5,588 bases of DNA from an uncultured Bacilli bacterium (GTDB lineage Bacteria; Bacillota_I; Bacilli_A; RF39; UBA660): assembly GCA_947591175.1 (NCBI GenBank), contig CANQDB010000089.1, forward strand, positions 1 to 5,588, written 5' to 3'. Position numbers and translations under genes: made by a program. Below the pieces are notes generated by a model. It ran no database searches. It had not been told where the DNA came from and saw only the letters and a program-made list of their open reading frames with translations. Positions 4,813-5,588 of the stretch are shown in pieces (the first letter of the stretch is position 1; each line of letters begins with the position of its first letter).

Positions 4813-5588
4813 GTGTTAACGGAACGTCAAAATGAAATTTTAAAATTGATTGTCCTTGAGTATATTGATAGAGCTCATCCGGTAAGTTCAAATCTCATTT
4901 GCGATACGCTTCATTGTTCGAGCGCCACGGTAAGAAGTGAGATGGCAACACTTGAAGAGTTAGGCTTACTTGAGAAGACTCATACATCGTCTGGAAGGAT
5001 TCCTTCGGAAAAAGGTTATCGTTATTACGTCGATCATTTGATGAAGGCTAAAGAGATTACAGGTGAAGATATGCTCAAATTGCAGACGGTTTTTCAAAAT
5101 CAGAATTTGGCTTTATCTGAATGTTTAGCTAAAAGTATCGAGCTTGTTTCAGATATGACTTCGTACACATCTATTGTATTGGGTAAGAAGTCACACGATA
5201 ACAAGTTAAAAGAAATTAGTGTCGTTCCAGTAAATGCTGATGCAATGATTGTAATTGTCGTGACTGATCAAGGCCATGTCGAGCACAAGACCGTAGAACT
5301 TCCTAATATTTCGAAAGAGGAAGTTAAGAAGACTGTCAACTTGATAAATGATTTGATTGTTGGAACTCCAATCGACGAAGTTAGTAGTAAATTAGAGTTC
5401 GAGATTAAACCGATTATTGCTCGTTACGTTAAGGAACACGAGATACTTTACAATACGTTCTATAATGTTTTTCGTGATTTTACTAGTAAAAACGTAAATG
5501 TCGTCGGTAAAGAACATATCTTAGAACAACCGGAATTTAATAGTATCGATAAAGTTAAAGATTTATTTGCGAAGATCGATGATCAACA
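4813..5588 (+). CDS. hrcA: Heat-inducible transcription repressor HrcA, 3'-truncated by the window
   Basis: 258 residues of a protein that is usually about 340 are visible, and the frame is open at the right edge. The start is GTG 4813, with AGGAGG (4800-4805) 7 nt upstream. HrcA binds CIRCE operators and represses class I heat-shock genes; its folding depends on GroEL, which lifts repression under stress. The N-terminal winged-helix domain shows LTERQNEILKLIVLEYID (2-19), SSATVRSEMATLEELGLLEK (36-55) and HTSSGRIPSEKGYRYYVDHL (57-76). The GAF-like regulatory domain follows from about residue 90. Compared with the usual HrcA pattern, PVGS is PVSS (23-26), IRNEM is VRSEM (40-44), and the loop before SSAT is slightly shorter. 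Two operators in its own promoter show autoregulation. grpE, dnaK and dnaJ are expected downstream but cannot be seen. Confidence 0.97.
   Translation, partial: MLTERQNEILKLIVLEYIDRAHPVSSNLICDTLHCSSATVRSEMATLEELGLLEKTHTSSGRIPSEKGYRYYVDHLMKAKEITGEDMLKLQTVFQNQNLALSECLAKSIELVSDMTSYTSIVLGKKSHDNKLKEISVVPVNADAMIVIVVTDQGHVEHKTVELPNISKEEVKKTVNLINDLIVGTPIDEVSSKLEFEIKPIIARYVKEHEILYNTFYNVFRDFTSKNVNVVGKEHILEQPEFNSIDKVKDLFAKIDDQ

Overview
The window looks like a piece of chromosome from a low-GC Gram-positive bacterium of the Bacilli. It may come from one of the uncultured, small-genome lineages near the Mollicutes. The evidence is the AT-rich sequence, the B. subtilis-like gene order ylbD-ylbE-ylbF(ricF)-rsmD, and an HrcA repressor gene behind CIRCE operators. 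Tryptophan is encoded by TGG at all 14 places in the visible proteins and no gene has an in-frame TGA, so the standard bacterial code fits better than the Mycoplasma code. All genes are on the + strand and gaps are tiny.

Layout. (1) Positions 1-1541 hold the 3' part of a DUF2207-family membrane protein gene whose start lies outside the window. It carries a helical extracytoplasmic segment, three membrane spans and a Gly-rich tail, and ends in a terminator. (2) Positions 1614-2218 hold ylbD and ylbE, two small genes 2 nt apart. The first belongs to the YlbD spore-coat family, and a short terminator follows the second. (3) Positions 2272-3128 hold ricF (YlbF family, without its usual Cys-rich tail) and rsmD (16S rRNA m2G966 methyltransferase), joined by a 4-nt ATGA overlap. 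(4) Positions 3193-4695 hold one surface-protein gene with its own consensus promoter. Its product has a prepilin-like N-terminus, a large Gly-rich domain and a C-terminal discoidin (F5/8 type C)-like module. (5) Positions 4728-5588 hold hrcA, cut by the window end, behind a perfect sigma-A promoter with two CIRCE-type operators.

How the parts work together. The ylb-rsmD block is housekeeping or RNA-processing content in conserved order, except that ylbG is missing and coaD does not follow rsmD. The prepilin-like surface gene sits in that place instead. hrcA probably opens the class I heat-shock operon (grpE/dnaK/dnaJ expected beyond the edge) and represses itself through the CIRCE sites.

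The most notable pattern is regulatory. Every terminator visible here folds around the stop codon of the gene before it, and two or three promoters place the Shine-Dalgarno sequence almost at the predicted 5' end of the mRNA. I see no RNA genes, insertion sequences, CRISPR arrays or phage genes, and no gene-free stretch over 300 bases.
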